From: Mucilaginibacter phenanthrenivorans
GTDB taxonomy: Bacteria; Bacteroidota; Bacteroidia; Sphingobacteriales; Sphingobacteriaceae
Assembly: GCF_024721155.1 (NCBI RefSeq)
Contig: NZ_JAHVAP010000012.1
Location: 212,984 to 276,983, forward strand
Length of the DNA stretch: 64,000 bases
Direction of reading: 5' to 3'
Shown here: one piece after another, positions 8,580 through 17,033 of the stretch
Numbering within the stretch: position 1 is the first letter of the stretch
Layout: every line of letters starts with the position of its first letter
Position numbers and translations under genes: made by a program
Notes under the pieces: generated by a model
Seen by the model: the letters and a program-made list of their open reading frames with translations, nothing else
What the model was told of the DNA's origin: nothing
Databases searched by the model: none

Positions 8580-9014
8580 TTATTCGCCATCCATAAAGGC
8601 GATATCGTCAGAAATTTCGTTGCTGCCATCAGCCTGGTGCGGAAAGAATTTTTTCAGGTTATCCCCGGCTATTTCTAACCCGGTAACAATCCCGTCAACA
8701 AGGTTGCCATATTTAAAGTGGTTCAGCATATCCTCCTTTGTATCGTCCCAGAAATTATCGGGTACAACTTTATTTATGCCGGCATCGCCGATGATTGCAA
8801 ATTTACGGTCTACAGTAGCAAGGTATATGAGCACCCCGTTACGCTGCCTTGTTTTATGCATGTCAAGCTGGTGAAAATATTTGGCGGCGCGATCAAGCAC
8901 GTCCTCACTGCAGGTTTTTTCAATGCAGACCCTTATCTGCCCCGAAGTGTTCTTCTCGGCGTTTTCAATTGCCATACGGATGCGTTGCTGCTCTTCGTCG
9001 TTAAATACTGCCAT
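8580..9014 (-). CDS. Stand-alone TPM-domain protein
   Basis: A 144-residue protein without a signal peptide or membrane helix. It consists almost entirely of a TPM domain (FNDEEQQRIRMAIENAEKNT, GQIRVCIEKTC, RQRNGVLIYLATVDRKFAI, GIVTGLEIAGDNLKKFF). It lies between lemA and the Gly-rich TPM gene on the same strand, and this trio is a common gene order in Bacteroidota. The protein is likely cytoplasmic or peripheral. The function is inferred only from this association. Confidence 0.85.
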   Translation of the reverse strand: MAVFNDEEQQRIRMAIENAEKNTSGQIRVCIEKTCSEDVLDRAAKYFHQLDMHKTRQRNGVLIYLATVDRKFAIIGDAGINKVVPDNFWDDTKEDMLNHFKYGNLVDGIVTGLEIAGDNLKKFFPHQADGSNEISDDIAFMDGE

Positions 9015-9025
9015 TGTTGAATTAT

Positions 9026-9118
9026 GATTACACTGATTTGTAAAACGATTTCACCGATTTTTAAAGTAACACTACCGATGCAAGGCAATCGGTGTAATCG
9101 CTATAAATCGGTGTAATC
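9026..9118. repeat. Inverted-repeat element with GATTACACCGATTT-type ends
   Basis: GATTACACTGATTT at 9026-9039 faces AAATCGGTGTAATC at 9105-9118 (one mismatch between arms), filling the gap between lemA and the TPM gene. Related strings occur at 18094-18110, 19842-19880, 24421-24490 and 60421-60450, so this is one member of a dispersed family. Confidence 0.55.
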
Positions 9119-9123
9119 CCCAA

Positions 9124-9702
9124 TTAAAATTGAACCTTTGGCGCGTTTTGGGCGTTGGCTTCGGCTGCAAAACCGGCCTTTTCGCTAAAGCCGAAGATCT
9201 TGGCAGTAATAACAGCCGGGAACGAGCGAATGGTAGTGTTATAGTCCTGCACCGCTGCGTTAAAATCGTTGCGCGCTACGTTGATCCTGTTTTCAGTACC
9301 TTCCAATTGCGTTTGCAATGCAGTAAAGTTTTCATTTGATTTTAACTGCGGATAATTTTCCGAAGCAACCAGTAACCTGCCAAGTGCCTGACTTAATTGC
9401 CCTTGTGCTGCCTGGTATTTCTGGATAGTTTCAGGATTAAGCTTCGAGGCATCTACCTGTATAGAGGTTGCCTTTGCGCGGGCCTCAGTAACATCAACCA
9501 AAGTGCTTTTTTCAAAATTAGCAGCACCCTTAACGGTAGCTACCAAATTAGGGATCAAGTCGCTGCGACGTTGATAGCTCGACTGAACAGTGCCCCATTT
9601 TGCCTTCACGGCCTCATCCTTTGTTACCATCCCGTTATAGCTGCATGAGCCTACAAGGCAAATTACAACAACAATACCTAATATTATCAGTAAGTTTTTC
9701 AT
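9124..9702 (-). CDS. lemA: LemA family protein
   Basis: A 192-residue protein with an N-terminal hydrophobic anchor (LLIILGIVVVICLVGSCSYNG) containing a possible lipobox Cys, then the LemA helical domain: W-G-T-V-Q-S-S-Y-Q-R-R-S-D-L-I-P-N-L-V typical of the family, LLVASENYPQLKSNENF and INVARNDFNAAVQDYN. LemA proteins are membrane-anchored helical bundles of unclear function. This is the first gene of the minus-strand operon with two TPM genes. The operon order supports an envelope role for all three. Confidence 0.92.
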   Translation of the reverse strand: MKNLLIILGIVVVICLVGSCSYNGMVTKDEAVKAKWGTVQSSYQRRSDLIPNLVATVKGAANFEKSTLVDVTEARAKATSIQVDASKLNPETIQKYQAAQGQLSQALGRLLVASENYPQLKSNENFTALQTQLEGTENRINVARNDFNAAVQDYNTTIRSFPAVITAKIFGFSEKAGFAAEANAQNAPKVQF

Positions 9703-9891
9703 GTTTATTTGTTTTTAGATTTAATGCCGGTAGTTTCCAGCAGGTGAATTTACAAATTAGATTGCAAAATGCATACCGTTGTTACATACCGCTGATTTTA
9801 GATGCCATTATGACAATCGGCTTTTGTAAATATAGGTAATTGGATGAGGTTTGGGAATTAAAAAATGGAGAGGATTCCTGTCGCTTTGTTT

Positions 9892-10545
9892 TGAACCATG
9901 ATTCTCCTGATTTAAGGATTATCCGATGCCTGTCCTATATATGAGATCAAGAAATCTTCTAATCCTTTGCAGGATTTGAGGATTCGTTTCGCTTTATTTT
10001 ATTGGAGGGTTAGAGGCTGTAATAAAATGTAAAATACCATGGTGACCAGTGAATTATTGGGACTAATTTATTAATATTGATTTTGCTTTGATCTTATCCC
10101 CAATTAATGAAACACCAGGAACTTACTGAAAGAATAATAGGATGTACCATGCGCGTTCACAGCACACTAGGAAACGGCTTCCAGGAATTGATTTACCAAA
10201 AGGCATTAGAAATTGAGATGGGCCTGGCTGGCCTCGGATTTTCAAGGGAGATGGAAATGCCAATATTTTACAGGCAACAAGAAATCGGAACCCGGCGTGT
10301 GGACTTTTTTGTTGAGGACGTTATTATGGTAGAAATAAAAGCAATAATAAACTTAGAAGACGTCCATCTTGCGCAGGCGATGAACTATTTGGAAGCATAT
10401 AAAATGGAGATAGGCCTGCTAATAAACTTTGGAGCCAAAAGTTTACAGTTTAAACGGGTACATAATAACAAGATAATATAAACCCTGCAGACAAATAATC
10501 TACCACGGCATCCTTCAATCTCCTAATCAGGTGAATCATGGTTCA
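9892..10545. mobile_element. Candidate mobile unit: GxxExxY gene between inverted repeats
   Basis: TGAACCATGATTC at 9892 and its reverse complement ending at 10545 form imperfect terminal inverted repeats. 20 of the first 21 positions agree, and both arms continue with AT-rich, GGAT-containing sequence to about 37 bp. Between them lies one gene for a GxxExxY protein. The same ends recur at 39891-39977 without a gene. No transposase is present, so mobility is an inference; the pattern is consistent with a unit whose gene-less derivative is found elsewhere. A 22-bp direct repeat (9869-9892 and 9978-10000) lies near the left end. Confidence 0.4.
10107..10481 (+). CDS. GxxExxY protein (PD-(D/E)XK nuclease-like family)
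   Basis: A 124-residue protein with the family signature G24-F-Q-E27-L-I-Y30 and a downstream D66...E76-I-K78 arrangement (RRVDFFV, then MVEIKA) matching a PD-(D/E)XK nuclease core. Full length for the family. GxxExxY proteins are typically multi-copy in Bacteroidota genomes, and their biological role has not been worked out. The gene stands alone, flanked by inverted repeats that also occur elsewhere in the window, which raises the possibility that the protein acts on those repeats (inference). The start ATG at 10107 is the only plausible one. Confidence 0.88.
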   Translation: MKHQELTERIIGCTMRVHSTLGNGFQELIYQKALEIEMGLAGLGFSREMEMPIFYRQQEIGTRRVDFFVEDVIMVEIKAIINLEDVHLAQAMNYLEAYKMEIGLLINFGAKSLQFKRVHNNKII

Positions 10546-10564
10546 GAAAAAAGGTAATCAACGG

Positions 10565-10975
10565 TTAGAAACGCGTGGTCATGTACGACTGCAGCAATAT
10601 CACCGCCGAAATCGTATCCACCAATTCCTTATTCTGCCGGTGCTTTTTGTTCATGCCGCTTTGGGCAATAGTAGCCGACGCCATTTTTGAGGTAAAGCGC
10701 TCGTCCAGCATTTCGATGGGGACCTCGGGGAAAGTTTTTTTCAGCAGGTTTACAAACCCCTTAACATGTATGGCCGATTGCGATGGTGTGTTATCCATCT
10801 GCTTGGGTTCGCCAACAATAAAGCGCTCCACCTGTTCTGTTTGGAAATATTTTTTCAGGTAGTCGATGATGTGCAGGGGGTGAATGGTATCCAGCCCGGT
10901 GGCGATAATCTGCATAGGGTCGGTCACGGCTATGCCGATTCGTTTAGTCCCGTAATCGAAGGCCATTATTCTCAT
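10565..10975 (-). CDS. ruvX: RuvX/YqgF, pre-16S rRNA nuclease (putative Holliday junction resolvase)
   Basis: A 136-residue protein with the RNase H-like fold motifs of the YqgF family: N-terminal FDYGTKRIGIAVTD with the first catalytic Asp, VERFIVGEPKQMD, the glutamate-bearing MLDERFTS, and a C-terminal LVDTISAVILLQSYM with the last acidic residue. Full length. The family trims the 5' end of 16S rRNA and was earlier annotated as a Holliday junction resolvase. Cytoplasmic. It is transcribed divergently from holB with a 240-bp gap holding a hairpin at 11095-11121. Confidence 0.93.
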   Translation of the reverse strand: MRIMAFDYGTKRIGIAVTDPMQIIATGLDTIHPLHIIDYLKKYFQTEQVERFIVGEPKQMDNTPSQSAIHVKGFVNLLKKTFPEVPIEMLDERFTSKMASATIAQSGMNKKHRQNKELVDTISAVILLQSYMTTRF

Positions 10976-11094
10976 GGCTTCGCAGAGATTTGAAATTGGA
11001 GATTAGAGATCAGGCAATGCATCCGGCAAAGATAGCGGTTATATGTTAGCATCCGAAAGCTCCATAAAGGGATAGTGGTTTTTACTGCCATTTT

Positions 11095-11121
11095 CAAAAC
11101 ATCATATCATCTGATGTTTTG
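11095..11121. other. Hairpin in the ruvX-holB divergent gap
   Basis: CAAAACATCA and TGATGTTTTG pair over 10 bp around a 7-nt loop, followed by GGGGTTTTTG. The core contains ATCATCTGATG, a string also found next to the GntR-family gene at 31932 and, in shorter form, at 32624. It could be an operator-like element or a weak terminator; neither is certain. Confidence 0.3.
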
Positions 11122-11216
11122 GGGTTTTTGTAAAAACTTCTTCATAAACAACGCTTCCTGGTTGTTATCTTAATTCTCATATCCTACATCTCAAATCTAT
11201 TCCCTATTTTGCACCA

Positions 11217-12365
11217 ATGCAGTTTAAACAGATAGTGGGGCAGGATGCCATAAAGCAAAGGTTGATCAACTCGGTGAAGGAGAACCGGGTAAGTCATGCG
11301 CAGTTGTTTTTGGGTCCGGGCGGTTCGGGGAGCCTGCCGCTGGCTGTTGCCTATGCACAGTATTTGTCCTGCGAAAATAAGCAGGAAGACGACTCCTGCG
11401 GTGAGTGTTCATCGTGTCGCAAGTATCAAAAACTGATGCACCCCGACCTGCATTTCTCCTATCCTTTCTTCGCCAAACATAAAGACGATACTGCAATAAC
11501 CTTTATTGAACAATGGCGCGATGCTTTTATAGCTAATCCGTATTTAAGCCTGGATACCTGGCGCGGATACCTGGATGCAGAAAACAAGCAGGCCAACATT
11601 AATATTGCGGAGTGCCACCAGATCATCAAAAAACTAAGCTTCAAGCCATTTGAATCTGCCTATAAAATTCTGATCCTTTGGCTGCCTGAATATTTGGATA
11701 AGGAGGGTAATGCCCTGCTGAAGATCATCGAGGAACCCCAGCCGAATACGCTGTTTATACTTGTCGCCCAAAACCAGGACCAGATCCTGAACACCATTTT
11801 GAGCCGTACGCAGCTGATAAAAATTCCGGCTTTAGGGTTCGAAGAAATTAAGAACAACTTAATTGTACAGCATAACCAAACGGAGGATTCGGCTTCAGAA
11901 ATTGCCTACCTTAGCAATGGCAGCTTAACCGAAGCATTAACCATGCTGCAGTACGATAACAAGGGCTACCATGACAGCTTTGTGCAATGGCTGCGCCTGT
12001 GTTTTGCCAATAAAGGACTGGAAGTAATGGGCTTTGTTGACCAGGCAGCCAAAATGGGACGGGAGAATCAAAAGAACTTTTTACGCTACGGCATAAACTT
12101 TTTAAGGGAGTGTTGTTTGTTATTATCTGGTGCCGGCAGCCTGGTGCATTTGCCTGCCAATGAGCTGGAAACGGCCCAAAAAATGAGTAATGTGATGATT
12201 GTTGAGGAAGCGGCGGCGATAGTTGCCGAACTGGAAAAGGCTCATTACCACGTGGAAAGAAATGGGAACCCTAAAATTTTATTTTTAGATGTATCTTTAC
12301 AGATTATAAAAATACTTAGCTTTAAAACGATCCGTGCTGAGCGGACACAATATATACCGAATTAA
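11217..12365 (+). CDS. holB: DNA polymerase III delta' subunit (clamp-loader, HolB/DnaX-like)
   Basis: A 382-residue AAA+ clamp-loader protein. It starts QIVGQDAIKQRLINSV, has a zinc-binding cysteine cluster (C-E-N-K...C-G-E-C-S-S-C) and the sensor stretch NTILSRTQLIKIPAL. The Walker A equivalent reads GPGGSGSLPLA, with the catalytic Lys replaced, as expected for delta', which does not hydrolyse ATP. It helps load the sliding clamp during replication. The PSP1 and gldH genes follow within 2 bp and a 4-bp overlap, an operon order typical of Bacteroidota. Confidence 0.93.
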   Translation: MQFKQIVGQDAIKQRLINSVKENRVSHAQLFLGPGGSGSLPLAVAYAQYLSCENKQEDDSCGECSSCRKYQKLMHPDLHFSYPFFAKHKDDTAITFIEQWRDAFIANPYLSLDTWRGYLDAENKQANINIAECHQIIKKLSFKPFESAYKILILWLPEYLDKEGNALLKIIEEPQPNTLFILVAQNQDQILNTILSRTQLIKIPALGFEEIKNNLIVQHNQTEDSASEIAYLSNGSLTEALTMLQYDNKGYHDSFVQWLRLCFANKGLEVMGFVDQAAKMGRENQKNFLRYGINFLRECCLLLSGAGSLVHLPANELETAQKMSNVMIVEEAAAIVAELEKAHYHVERNGNPKILFLDVSLQIIKILSFKTIRAERTQYIPN

Positions 12366-12367
12366 TT

Positions 12368-13789
12368 ATGGGATGCGGAAGTTGTTCAACGGGGGGCGGA
12401 TGCTCGCCGGCTGGCTGCAAAAGTAATGGCTCATGCCTTACTAATGGTTGCAGCAAATTAGATGTTTACGATTGGCTGTCGCACATGGACATGCCGACAA
12501 ATTATAAGCCCTTTGGCGTAATCGAGGTTAAATTTAAAGGTTCGAGGAAGGAGTTTTTTCTTAATTCCGATAACATTTACCTGGAGGCGGGAGAGCTGGT
12601 GGTTGTTGAAGCGGCTACCGGCGGCTACGATGTGGGCCACGTTTCGGTAACCGGCGAGCTTGTGCGCATGCAGATGGTTAAGCGCAGGGTAAGGGAAGAA
12701 GACGTGGTGAAAAAAATCTACCGCAAAGCCACCGTTGCCGATGTTGACAAGTGGAAAGCCGCAAAGGACCTGGAATGGGAAACCATGCACAAATCACGCA
12801 CGCTGGCGCTGGAACTAAACCTGAGCATGAAGCTAAGCGATGTAGATTACCAGGGTGATAAAACCAAGGCGACCTTCTATTATACTGCCGAGGGCCGTGT
12901 TGATTTCAGGGAACTGATCAAGAAAATGGCCGAGACTTTCCGGATCCGCATCGAGATGCGCCAGATAGGTATGCGCCAGGAGGCAAGTCGTTTAGGCGGT
13001 ATCGGGTCATGTGGGCGTGAGCTTTGCTGTTCAACCTGGCTTACCGATTTTAAAACGGTGTCAACTTCTGCCGCTCGTTATCAAAATCTTTCATTAAATA
13101 CCTTAAAGCTGGCCGGCCAATGCGGTAAGCTAAAGTGCTGTTTAAACTACGAGCTGGATACTTATATGGATGCGCTTAAGCACATCCCCGATAATGTAAA
13201 TGTGTTAAAAACCGAACGCGGCGATGCCCGTTTACAAAAGACCGACATCTTTAAAAAACTGATGTGGTTTGCCTATCCGCGTGAAGAATCATGGATCCCG
13301 ATCCCGATCAGCCGTGTAAAGGAATTACAGCAAATGAACCGTGATGGCGTTATACCGCCTGATCTGGGTGAAGTTGTTGAGATAGAAACCAAACCGGTTA
13401 AAGTACTTGATTACGAAAACGTAGTTGGGCAGGACAGCCTTACCCGCCTTGACGAGCGCCGTAACCAGAATAACAAAAAGAAAAACAAGAGCCGGAATAA
13501 AAACCAGCGCAATGATGGCCCGCGCGAGGGCGGTAATAATGCGCCGCGGCAGGAAGCCGGTGCCGGTCAGCAGCCAAGGCCGCAGGGCCCACGTCCGCAG
13601 CAAAATGCCGGAGGGCAGCAGCAAGGGCCGCGCCCGCAGCAGGGACCTCGTCCGCAAGGTGAACGTCCTGAAGGCGGGGGAAATCCAAACCGCAATAAAA
13701 ACTCAAGGCCGAACAGGAACAATCAAAACCGTCCAAATAATCCCGACAACAACCGGAACAAGGGCGATCAGCCAGGTACACAGGAATGA
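12368..13789 (+). CDS. PSP1-domain protein (RicT/YaaT-like)
   Basis: A 473-residue protein. The N-terminal 30 residues contain seven Cys in a Gly/Ser-rich context (GCGSCSTGGGCSPAGC), typical of Bacteroidota members. The PSP1 domain follows, with GIGSCGRELCCSTWL and GQCGKLKCCLNYEL holding paired cysteines that in related proteins bind Fe-S clusters. The last ~100 residues are a Pro/Gln/Arg/Asn-rich disordered tail. In Bacillus the homologue takes part in RNA-processing and developmental control; the role in Bacteroidota is not established. It starts 2 bp after holB and overlaps gldH by 4 bp. Confidence 0.9.
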   Translation: MGCGSCSTGGGCSPAGCKSNGSCLTNGCSKLDVYDWLSHMDMPTNYKPFGVIEVKFKGSRKEFFLNSDNIYLEAGELVVVEAATGGYDVGHVSVTGELVRMQMVKRRVREEDVVKKIYRKATVADVDKWKAAKDLEWETMHKSRTLALELNLSMKLSDVDYQGDKTKATFYYTAEGRVDFRELIKKMAETFRIRIEMRQIGMRQEASRLGGIGSCGRELCCSTWLTDFKTVSTSAARYQNLSLNTLKLAGQCGKLKCCLNYELDTYMDALKHIPDNVNVLKTERGDARLQKTDIFKKLMWFAYPREESWIPIPISRVKELQQMNRDGVIPPDLGEVVEIETKPVKVLDYENVVGQDSLTRLDERRNQNNKKKNKSRNKNQRNDGPREGGNNAPRQEAGAGQQPRPQGPRPQQNAGGQQQGPRPQQGPRPQGERPEGGGNPNRNKNSRPNRNNQNRPNNPDNNRNKGDQPGTQE

Positions 13790-14268
13790 AAAAAGGGTTA
13801 GTTTTCTTTTATTTAGTATTAATGGCAAGCCTGCTTTTGTTTGCAGGCTGCGCCGATCCGAACACGGTTATTGATCAAAACAGCGAGGTGGCCAATCATA
13901 ACTGGACCTACCTTAACCGTTTTAAATTCACCTTTAAAATTGACGACGAAAAGCCGGGTTATAACCTGTACATGAACCTGCGGGTAACCGGCGACTATAA
14001 ATATTCAAACCTTTTTGTGCTGATCTCGCAAACCGGCCCGGGCATAAAAAATGCTGTAAAGCGCTACGAAATGCGCCTGGCAAAAAAGGATGGCGAATGG
14101 CTGGGCAAGGGCTCGGGTAATTTGTACAGCTTCCAGGAACCGTTCCTGATCAATCATAAATTCCCGGCAAAAGGCACCTATACCTTTACCCTTGAACAAA
14201 ATATGCGTGATAACCCATTACGCGAGGTGAGCGATGTAGGGATGAGGGTGGAGAAAGCAGCCCCCTAA
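13786..14268 (+). CDS. gldH: Gliding motility lipoprotein GldH
   Basis: A 160-residue protein with a lipoprotein leader (FFYLVLMASLLLFAGC), then GldH features: ADPNTVIDQNSEVANHNWTY, FTFKIDDEKPGYNLYMNLR, and the C-terminal TYTFTLEQNMRDNPLREVSDVG. GldH is an outer-envelope lipoprotein needed for gliding and linked to the type IX secretion machinery in flavobacteria. In non-gliding relatives it is still conserved. It overlaps the PSP1 gene by ATGA. Its stop codon lies inside a dispersed CCCCCTAACCCCCTGAAGG-type repeat, so the C-terminal Ala-Ala-Pro is partly encoded by the repeat. Confidence 0.93.
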   Translation: MKKGLVFFYLVLMASLLLFAGCADPNTVIDQNSEVANHNWTYLNRFKFTFKIDDEKPGYNLYMNLRVTGDYKYSNLFVLISQTGPGIKNAVKRYEMRLAKKDGEWLGKGSGNLYSFQEPFLINHKFPAKGTYTFTLEQNMRDNPLREVSDVGMRVEKAAP

Positions 14269-14283
14269 CCCCCTGAAGGGGGA
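14259..14283. repeat. CCCCTAAGGGG-type repeat at the gldH 3' end
   Basis: AGCCCCCTAACCCCCTGAAG, followed by GGGGGA, lies across the gldH stop codon. Close relatives sit next to the stop codons of def (47048-47072) and the zinc-ribbon gene (62295-62319). The stem CCCCCT/AGGGGG could form a short hairpin in the 3' UTR. Confidence 0.5.
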
Positions 14284-14405
14284 ATTCGGTCGATACTTCA
14301 GCTTCAGCGCATTCAAGTACCGCAGACGCACCTTCGTCTTCTTATATACCGGTCAAAATTCTCCTAAAATCCTTCATTCCTAAAAATCTTAGTTATTTTT
14401 ATCAA

Positions 14406-15800
14406 ATGAACGACTACATATTAGTGGCTTCCATCGTTATTCTTTTAATTTCGGTTATTCTGTTCCTTAAGAAGCCAAAATCGGCGGAGGGCATATCGGC
14501 AGATGATCTGCTGCGTTTGAAAAATGAAAATAACTTACTAACCATTGCCCTTGCAAAAGCCGAACAGCAAGCCGCCAGCCTTGAATCTGAAAAGGAAAAC
14601 ATCACCAATTTTTTAAAGGACGACAAAACCCGCCTGCTTGACGAACTTGTGGACCTGCGCGACCAATTGGCCGCTGCAAATAAGTCGCTGGAAAGTGCGC
14701 GCGCATTTTACACTTCGCAGCAGGAAAAGATCAAAGAACAAAAGATCGAGGTGGAACAGATCCGCAAGGAATTTCAACTTGAATTTCAAAACATAGCCAA
14801 TAAGCTGCTGGACGAAAAGTCACAAAAGTTTATCGAAACCAACCGCACCAACCTGGATATCTTACTAAATCCGCTTAAAGAAAATATTAAGGCCTTTGAA
14901 GAAAAGGTAGACAAGGTTTATAATATGGAAGCCGCCGAGCGGAATACCCTTAAAGGCGTAATCACCCAGCTAATGGACCTGAACAAGCTGATCAGTAATG
15001 AAGCGCAAAATTTGACAAAGGCGCTGAAGGGTGATAATAAAAAACAAGGCAACTGGGGCGAGCTGATCCTTGAAAAGGTTTTGGAACGATCAGGCCTGGT
15101 TAAGGACAGGGAATACCGCCTGCAGGCCAGCATTACCGGCCTGGATGGAACACGACTGCAGCCCGACGCCATCATTGATTTACCCGATGAAAAACACCTG
15201 GTCATTGACTCGAAAGTTTCGCTGATCGCATATGAGCGCCTGGTAAATGCAGAAACTGAGGATGAGCGAAAACTATATTCAAGGGGGCATATCGAATCGA
15301 TCCGCTCGCATGTAAATAACCTGTCGTCCAAAAACTATCACGACCTGTACCAGATCAACTCCCCGGATTTTGTTTTGCTTTTTGTGCCGATAGAATCGTC
15401 CTTCAGCTTTGCTGTGCAACTGGATGCTGAACTTTTCAGCGATGCCTGGGACAAGCGGGTGGTTATTGTAAGTCCGTCGACGCTATTGGCTACCTTACGC
15501 ACCATCGCCAGCATCTGGAAACAGGAGCGCCAAAACCGCAACGTGCTGGAGATTGCCCGCCTGAGTGGTGTAATGTATGATAAGTTTGTGGGCTTTGTAG
15601 GCGATATGGAGGGGATCGGCAAAAACATCAAACAAAGCCAGTCGGCCTATGACAGTGCGCTGAGCAAGTTAACCGAGGGCAACGGAAACTTAACAGTTAC
15701 CGCCGATAAGATCAAAAAGCTGGGCGCAAAGGCGAACAAGCAGATAGACCAGAAGTATTTGGATGGCGAGGAATCTCCAAATTCTGATCGGGAGCTTTGA
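14406..15800 (+). CDS. rmuC: DNA recombination protein RmuC
   Basis: A 464-residue protein with an N-terminal membrane helix (YILVASIVILLISVILFL), a long coiled coil to about residue 200, then the RmuC nuclease-like domain: NWGELILEKVLERSGL, DAIIDLPDEKHLVIDSKVSL (a PD-(D/E)XK-type D...DSK), IESSFSFAVQLD and SPSTLLATLRTIASIW. RmuC limits inversion at short repeats and participates in DNA recombination. Full length. It follows gldH after a 137-bp gap and is probably an independent unit. Confidence 0.93.
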   Translation: MNDYILVASIVILLISVILFLKKPKSAEGISADDLLRLKNENNLLTIALAKAEQQAASLESEKENITNFLKDDKTRLLDELVDLRDQLAAANKSLESARAFYTSQQEKIKEQKIEVEQIRKEFQLEFQNIANKLLDEKSQKFIETNRTNLDILLNPLKENIKAFEEKVDKVYNMEAAERNTLKGVITQLMDLNKLISNEAQNLTKALKGDNKKQGNWGELILEKVLERSGLVKDREYRLQASITGLDGTRLQPDAIIDLPDEKHLVIDSKVSLIAYERLVNAETEDERKLYSRGHIESIRSHVNNLSSKNYHDLYQINSPDFVLLFVPIESSFSFAVQLDAELFSDAWDKRVVIVSPSTLLATLRTIASIWKQERQNRNVLEIARLSGVMYDKFVGFVGDMEGIGKNIKQSQSAYDSALSKLTEGNGNLTVTADKIKKLGAKANKQIDQKYLDGEESPNSDREL

Positions 15801-15865
15801 AATTAGCCCTTATCTTCGTTTTTGTAAATCAATAAATTCCCGCTATTTTGTCTCAATATCGACAC

Positions 15866-16660
15866 ATGCACCAGAAACTAAAGATCATACCCGTTGTTCT
15901 GCTTGAGGAGTACCTTAAACAGGTGAGTGTTGATATTACTGCGTCGTTTGATAACTTGAGGGAAGCTGAGATCTCGACAAATACCTTTAGCTTTTATACT
16001 TCTGTGTCGGCCATTGCATCTTCACGTATTGAGGGTGAGCAAATGGAGATCGACGGCTTTGTTAAGCACAAAATGCTCGATATTGAATACCTGCCCGACC
16101 TTGTTCAAAAACCCAATGATCTGTATGGTGCATACCTGTTTGCACAACAAAATGATCTTACGGACCCTCATTTCCTGGCGACTCATAAATTAATCACCAA
16201 ACATTTACTCCCCGCCGTCAAGCAAGGAAAACCGCGCACAGGTAACATGGTGGTGATGGAACACAATACCGGCTGCATGCAGTTTGAGGCTGCACCAGCA
16301 AGCAGGGTAAAGGAACTTCTTGATTTATTGTGGACGGATATTAAGCAATTAAAAAAGGAATCGTTGTCAACCCCGGAAGTGTTTTACTTCGCTTCGTTCA
16401 TTCATTTGGTTTTCGTTGATATCCATCCATTTGAAGACGGGAATGGTCGTGCCGGGCGATTGCTGGAAAAATGGTTTATTGCTGAAAAGTTAGGCCGCAA
16501 GGCGTGGTACCTGCAAAGCGAGCTGAATTATTATAACAACATCAACCAATATTATAAAAATCTGAACCAGCTGGGTGTTTTTTATGACGAGCTGGATTAT
16601 ACTAAAGCTATACCCTTTTTATTAATGCTGCCACAGAGTTTGGATCTTAATAATCAATAA
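15866..16660 (+). CDS. Fic family protein (class II, N-terminal inhibitory motif)
   Basis: About 264 residues. The Fic core HPFEDGNGRAGR starts at His187 and gives the AMP-transfer loop. The N-terminal SSRIEGE at about 52-58 matches the S-x-x-x-E-G inhibitory helix motif, which places it in the self-inhibited class II group that modifies or de-modifies proteins with AMP. The target is unknown. A TTG at 15848 is also in frame, but it overlaps a TATTTTG promoter-like string, so the ATG at 15866 is preferred. The chromosomal context (after rmuC) says nothing about its role. Confidence 0.88.
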   Translation: MHQKLKIIPVVLLEEYLKQVSVDITASFDNLREAEISTNTFSFYTSVSAIASSRIEGEQMEIDGFVKHKMLDIEYLPDLVQKPNDLYGAYLFAQQNDLTDPHFLATHKLITKHLLPAVKQGKPRTGNMVVMEHNTGCMQFEAAPASRVKELLDLLWTDIKQLKKESLSTPEVFYFASFIHLVFVDIHPFEDGNGRAGRLLEKWFIAEKLGRKAWYLQSELNYYNNINQYYKNLNQLGVFYDELDYTKAIPFLLMLPQSLDLNNQ

Positions 16661-16760
16661 ATCCCTCGCGTTTTTCCCGGCTCCCATTCATTTATTGGCT
16701 AAACAGATCTGATGTAAAATTTCTATTCAATCGACCGATAATTCAACCTGCCAAAATGAT

Positions 16761-16988
16761 TGACCCATAGGGTCTACCTATTTGTAGAAATATAAATAGG
16801 CTAATTTTTTGCCTCGTAGAGGTTACCCGTCTGCACCTTGCTTTGCGACCGGAGTATGAACAATTTTTCGCTTTCGGCAAATTCTCAATGTAAAACTTCT
16901 CCCATTTGTACATAGCGACAAAGGGTAGCCTCTATGAGGCAAAAGAACGTTCTACTGTTTTCTACAAATAGGTAGACCCTATGGGTCA
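16761..16988. repeat. 228-bp element with nested inverted repeats
   Basis: A perfect 30-bp inverted repeat (16761-16790 with 16959-16988; arm starts TGACCCATAGGGTCTACC) encloses a second, imperfect one: TTTTGCCTCGTAGAGGTTAC near 16806 against GTAGCCTCTATGAGGCAAAA near 16925. It fills the convergent gap between the Fic gene and thiL. The outer arm resembles the unit at 63466 (TTCTACCAATATTTGACCCC). No gene lies inside. It looks like a MITE or a large cruciform element. Confidence 0.7.
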
Positions 16989-17033
16989 TTGCTTTTGTCT
17001 TAAATTAAAGAGACTTAAACAATGATGGTACTA

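Noticed and set aside
9703..9891. Possible small gene between lemA and the GxxExxY unit
   Set aside because: No frame with a ribosome site or protein-like composition; only promoter-like AT-rich DNA for lemA.
13325..13874. Antisense and shifted frames over the PSP1 tail
   Set aside because: They reflect the low-complexity Pro/Gln/Arg codons of the real gene.
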